This document shows positions 6,506 through 8,481 of a DNA stretch of 8,481 bases, in pieces. The stretch lies in NCBI GenBank assembly GCA_016765335.1, contig JAESQE010000369.1, forward strand, positions 1-8,481, in the 5' to 3' direction. The DNA is from Planctomycetaceae bacterium. Lineage in GTDB: Bacteria; Planctomycetota; Planctomycetia; Planctomycetales; Planctomycetaceae. Below the pieces are notes generated by a model. It was not told where the DNA came from. It made no database searches and saw only the letters and a list, made by a program, of their open reading frames with translations. Numbering within the stretch: position 1 is the stretch's first letter; the number at the start of each line of letters is the position of its first letter. Both the position numbers and the translations under genes were made by a program.

Positions 6506-7423
6506 TCAATCGGCGCGAATACCGATTCTGATTTTTGCAGATCGGCTGCGTGGATTCATCTTGCATTCCAGCGGGCAGGCGGGGATCGGCTTCTTCGAAC
6601 TCGATTTCCAAACGCTGCGATCCTGAAACATCTGCTTGACGATGCGATCTTCCAAAGAGTGAAAAGTGATCACAACCAAACGTCCGTCTGGAGCCAGGGA
6701 TTCAGGAGCCGTTGTTGACAGAAACCGTTTCAGGTGTTCGAGTTCTGCGTTTGCCTGAATTCTTAACGCTTGAAAAGTTCGCGTTGCTGGGTGCGATTTT
6801 CCGCCTCGTTTTCCTCGACCAGACGCGACCGTTTCTATTAATTCAGTCAACTGAGAAACGGTTTCAATTCTCTTTTTTCGTCGATGTTCAGCGATTGTTT
6901 CAGCGATCAGAGGAGACAAAGGATCTTCCCCAAACTGAAGCAGAACCGATGTAATTTCTTCAATCGAGGCCTTGTTGAGCCAAATATGAATCGGTTCCCC
7001 TTGCCGGGTGTCGAAACGCATGTCCAAAGATCCATCACTCTGGAATCCAAAACCTCGTTTTCGATCAGCCAGTTGGTCCGAAGAAAGCCCCAGATCGACT
7101 AATATCCGATCCACCGATTCTATTTCATGTGCATCTAAAACGCTTCTCAGTTCAGCGTAAGATGATTGTTCCAGCAGGATATTCTGTGGGAGTACGTTGT
7201 CTTCAGTTAGTTGCTGAAGTGTTGCAGTGGCACGTTGAAGCATTTCCGCATCGCGATCCAAGCCGATCAGTCGTCCATCGGGTTGGATTTTGGGGAAAAC
7301 TTCCAGGCTGTGCCCGCCTGCCCCGACTGTCCCATCAACAATTTTCAAGCCTGGTTCGAGTGCCAGTTCCTGCAATGTTTCTCTGAGCATCACCGGGCGA
7401 TGCTTGGTTATTGAACGATTCAT
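6506..7423 (-). CDS. rsmH: 16S rRNA (cytosine(1402)-N(4))-methyltransferase RsmH
   Basis: A 305-residue protein, the normal length for RsmH (formerly MraW). It transfers a methyl group from S-adenosylmethionine to N4 of C1402 of 16S rRNA in the ribosomal P site, tuning decoding. Motifs in order: HRPVML near the N-terminus (8-13), the SAM-binding DGTVGAGGHS (30-39), GLDRDAEML (54-62), DLGLSSDQLADRKRGFGF (110-127) and SLDMRFD (132-138), HPATRTFQALRIQAN (211-225), DGRLVVITFHSLEDRIVK (246-263), and the C-terminal NPRSRSAK (290-297). All are intact. The ATG at 7423 starts the family's conserved N-terminus; no Shine-Dalgarno is visible. In most bacteria rsmH lies second in the dcw cluster after mraZ; here mraZ is missing and a repeat copy and tRNA-Gln lie upstream. 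Confidence 0.97.
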   Translation of the reverse strand: MNRSITKHRPVMLRETLQELALEPGLKIVDGTVGAGGHSLEVFPKIQPDGRLIGLDRDAEMLQRATATLQQLTEDNVLPQNILLEQSSYAELRSVLDAHEIESVDRILVDLGLSSDQLADRKRGFGFQSDGSLDMRFDTRQGEPIHIWLNKASIEEITSVLLQFGEDPLSPLIAETIAEHRRKKRIETVSQLTELIETVASGRGKRGGKSHPATRTFQALRIQANAELEHLKRFLSTTAPESLAPDGRLVVITFHSLEDRIVKQMFQDRSVWKSSSKKPIPACPLECKMNPRSRSAKIRIGIRAD

Positions 7424-7469
7424 GATTGAGGTTCGATATTCAGGCTCAGAGAGACAGTTTGATTATAAG

Positions 7470-7538
7470 AAAGTAGGTTAAAAACCCCCTCTAACTCCCC
7501 CTTCCCAAGGGGGAGAACCATTTTTCAGAAATACCCTA
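7470..7538. repeat. intergenic hairpin repeat, copy 3
   Basis: Lies 47 bases upstream of rsmH, between it and tRNA-Gln. It shares aaagtag(g)ttaaaaacccc and ctctaactccc with copy 1 and carries the perfect hairpin ctccccctt, loop ccc, aagggggag (7494-7514), then gagaacca and a taccctata-like end. Its orientation is the same as in copies 1 and 2. On the minus strand the hairpin is followed by a G run and TTTTT, so transcription from tRNA-Gln towards rsmH may be damped here. Confidence 0.82.
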
Positions 7539-7540
7539 TA

Positions 7541-7578
7541 GAAACAGCCGCATACGAAAAAACGCATGCGGCTGTTTT
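7541..7578 (-). terminator. strong hairpin after tRNA-Gln
   Basis: The arms gaaacagccgcatacg and cgcatgcggctgttttc pair over about 15 positions around an aaaaaa loop, with one mismatch and one bulged base. The stem begins seven bases past the tRNA-Gln 3' end. T-rich flanks on both sides would let it stop transcripts in either direction, most simply the tRNA-Gln transcript. Confidence 0.75.
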
Positions 7579-7584
7579 CTAAAA

Positions 7585-7655
7585 TAGCCCGACCGGGATT
7601 TGAACCCAAACTGGCGGAATCAAAATCCGCTGTGCTGCCGTTACACCATCGGGCT
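7585..7655 (-). tRNA. tRNA-Gln (TTG)
   Basis: Read on the minus strand, acceptor AGCCCGA (7655-7649) pairs fully with TCGGGCT (7592-7586), with discriminator A at 7585. The anticodon stem GCGGA/TCCGC holds loop TTTTGAT, giving anticodon TTG for glutamine. The T arm is TTGGG-TTCAAAT-CCCGG with two G-U pairs, and the D arm is present. The gene is 71 bases long without CCA. Confidence 0.96.
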
Positions 7656-8068
7656 GCGATGGAAAGAGGACAAGTTGGCAGATTCCCCAACCTGTTTTCT
7701 CTCGTGCGGAGGCATTCTATTGAGCCTTGCAGCATCTGACAAGCCCGAGCTGACACAGGTTCGACCACAGGCCCAAAAATAGTTCTCAAAAGCCTTTACC
7801 ACACAGGCAAGCCAGACCAGTGATGGGTGTAGTGACCCTGAAACCGAAATCAGGATTTGATCGTTTGGACAATATTATCTAGCAACCACAAGCACCTATT
7901 TATCCGACATGAGGCACAGTGTCCTTTCGTTCCGTGGAGTCTGGCAGGCCCGTAAAATGTATCTATTTTTCTTTCGGTTGATTCAATTGAGATCTCGCAT
8001 GTGTTATAGGTAACTGTTAACAGAACTTTATTATTGATCATTAGAAATGCTTCCGAGGGGAAACTTGA
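7656..8068. other. 413-base intergenic region without a recognised gene
   Basis: I see no convincing coding region; the longest frames (about 60 codons, both strands) have no recognisable features, and the one on the plus strand overlaps tRNA-Gln. A small inverted repeat (cctga-tcagg, 7837-7854, 8-base loop) and a 10-bp palindrome ctgttaacag (8014-8023) are present. A weak promoter for the phosphoesterase can be proposed at TTGATT (7978-7983) and TGTTAT (8002-8007), spaced 18 bases. The region holds the divergent upstream sequences of tRNA-Gln and the phosphoesterase gene. Confidence 0.5.
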
Positions 8069-8481
8069 ATGCGACGTCTGTTTTGCTGCCTGCTTCCAAT
8101 ACTATCTGTTTTGACAATATCCAGTGGAGTTCTGCTTGCAGATGATGCAGCCTCAACAGCTCGTGGGACGGTCTATCACGATCAAAATAATAATCACATT
8201 TTCGATGATGGAGAAAAGCCGCTGTCCGGGATACGTGTCTCCAATGGCAGCACGATTACAAAAACAGACCGGCAAGGGCGATACGAATTGCCTGTCGGTG
8301 AAGACACAACCATTTTTGTCATCAAGCCCCGCAATTGGCAATCCCCCATCAACAAGCAGATGTTGCCTCGGTTTTATTACACTCATAAACCGAACGGCTC
8401 GGTCAAATCAAAATTTCCAGGTGTTAAGCCAACTGGCCCGCTGCCTGCATCGATTGACTTTCCGCTGCATCAAACTAAAGA
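8069..8481 (+). CDS. secreted calcineurin-like phosphoesterase, N-terminal part (runs off window)
   Basis: The first 137 codons of a gene continuing beyond the window. ATG 8069 follows GAGGGG by eight bases, a clear ribosome binding site. Residues 1-24 form a Sec signal peptide (MRRLFC, a Leu-rich core, cleavage near LLADDA). Residues about 31-80 form a small beta-sandwich with YHDQNNNHIFDDGEKPLSG-like loops: an Asp/Asn-rich calcium-type motif before DGEKPLSGIRVSNG, then TDRQGRYELPV. Then come FVIKPRNW, PRFYYTHKPNG and PTGPLPASIDFPL, features I associate with the N-terminal domain of calcineurin-like (metallo)phosphoesterases of planctomycetes and related bacteria. The catalytic metal-binding domain would follow and is not visible. 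It is transcribed divergently from tRNA-Gln. The substrate cannot be told; a phosphodiester or phosphomonoester outside the cytoplasm is likely. Confidence 0.8.
   Translation, partial: MRRLFCCLLPILSVLTISSGVLLADDAASTARGTVYHDQNNNHIFDDGEKPLSGIRVSNGSTITKTDRQGRYELPVGEDTTIFVIKPRNWQSPINKQMLPRFYYTHKPNGSVKSKFPGVKPTGPLPASIDFPLHQTK

Noticed and set aside
6320..6718. A 132-codon plus-strand frame over the rsmH 3' end and the gap
   Set aside because: More than half lies antisense to conserved rsmH motifs, no family is recognisable, and the gap holds a terminator on the other strand.
7478..7789. A 103-codon minus-strand frame across tRNA-Gln, the hairpin and repeat copy 3
   Set aside because: It reads through a tRNA gene, a terminator hairpin and an intergenic repeat, so it is not a protein gene.
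7850..8041. A 63-codon minus-strand frame in the gap before the phosphoesterase
   Set aside because: It has no clear ribosome binding site, no recognisable motif, and overlaps the probable phosphoesterase promoter.

Overview
The window looks like a chromosomal segment of a planctomycete (phylum Planctomycetota, probably order Planctomycetales). Three things suggest this: a rearranged piece of the division and cell-wall (dcw) cluster carrying a large LysM protein between rsmH and ftsI; a tyrosine recombinase and excisionase of the type common in planctomycete integrated elements; and a secreted calcineurin-like phosphoesterase with the N-terminal domain frequent in that phylum. Assignment below phylum is not possible from the sequence alone.

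Left part (1-2095, + strand): the decayed end of an integrated element. It holds the possible tail of an unknown basic ORF with a 15-bp tandem repeat, a P4/D5-type primase-helicase fragment cut at both ends and fused in frame to an excisionase-like helix-turn-helix, a hairpin terminator, and a tyrosine recombinase that keeps all its catalytic residues but is broken by frameshift. The recombinase gene ends 56 bases from the 3' end of a tRNA-Leu(CAA) gene. This is the usual geometry for an element integrated into a tRNA 3' end, so the right border of the element is probably at about 2040-2120.

Centre (2096-7423, - strand): tRNA-Leu, then reading leftward in gene order rsmH (16S rRNA methyltransferase), a 510-aa membrane-anchored, His-rich LysM protein, a 66-aa FtsL-like membrane protein, and ftsI (class B penicillin-binding protein). 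The genes run the same way but with gaps of 95-312 bases, and a hairpin plus T-run after rsmH suggests that the LysM-ftsL-ftsI group has its own promoter. Together they would serve septal peptidoglycan synthesis. No mraZ lies upstream of rsmH and no murE follows ftsI within the window.

Right part (7424-8481): a copy of a repeat family, a strong hairpin, tRNA-Gln(TTG), about 410 bases without a convincing gene, and the start of a secreted calcineurin-like phosphoesterase on the + strand that runs off the window.

Three copies of a roughly 55-70 base hairpin repeat (C-rich arm, 3-base loop, G-rich arm) sit in three separate intergenic spaces, always in the same orientation. No clearly new defence or mobile system was found. 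The points most worth a second look are the primase-excisionase fusion, the His- and NPF-rich LysM protein inside a dcw cluster, the FtsL candidate and the hairpin repeat family.
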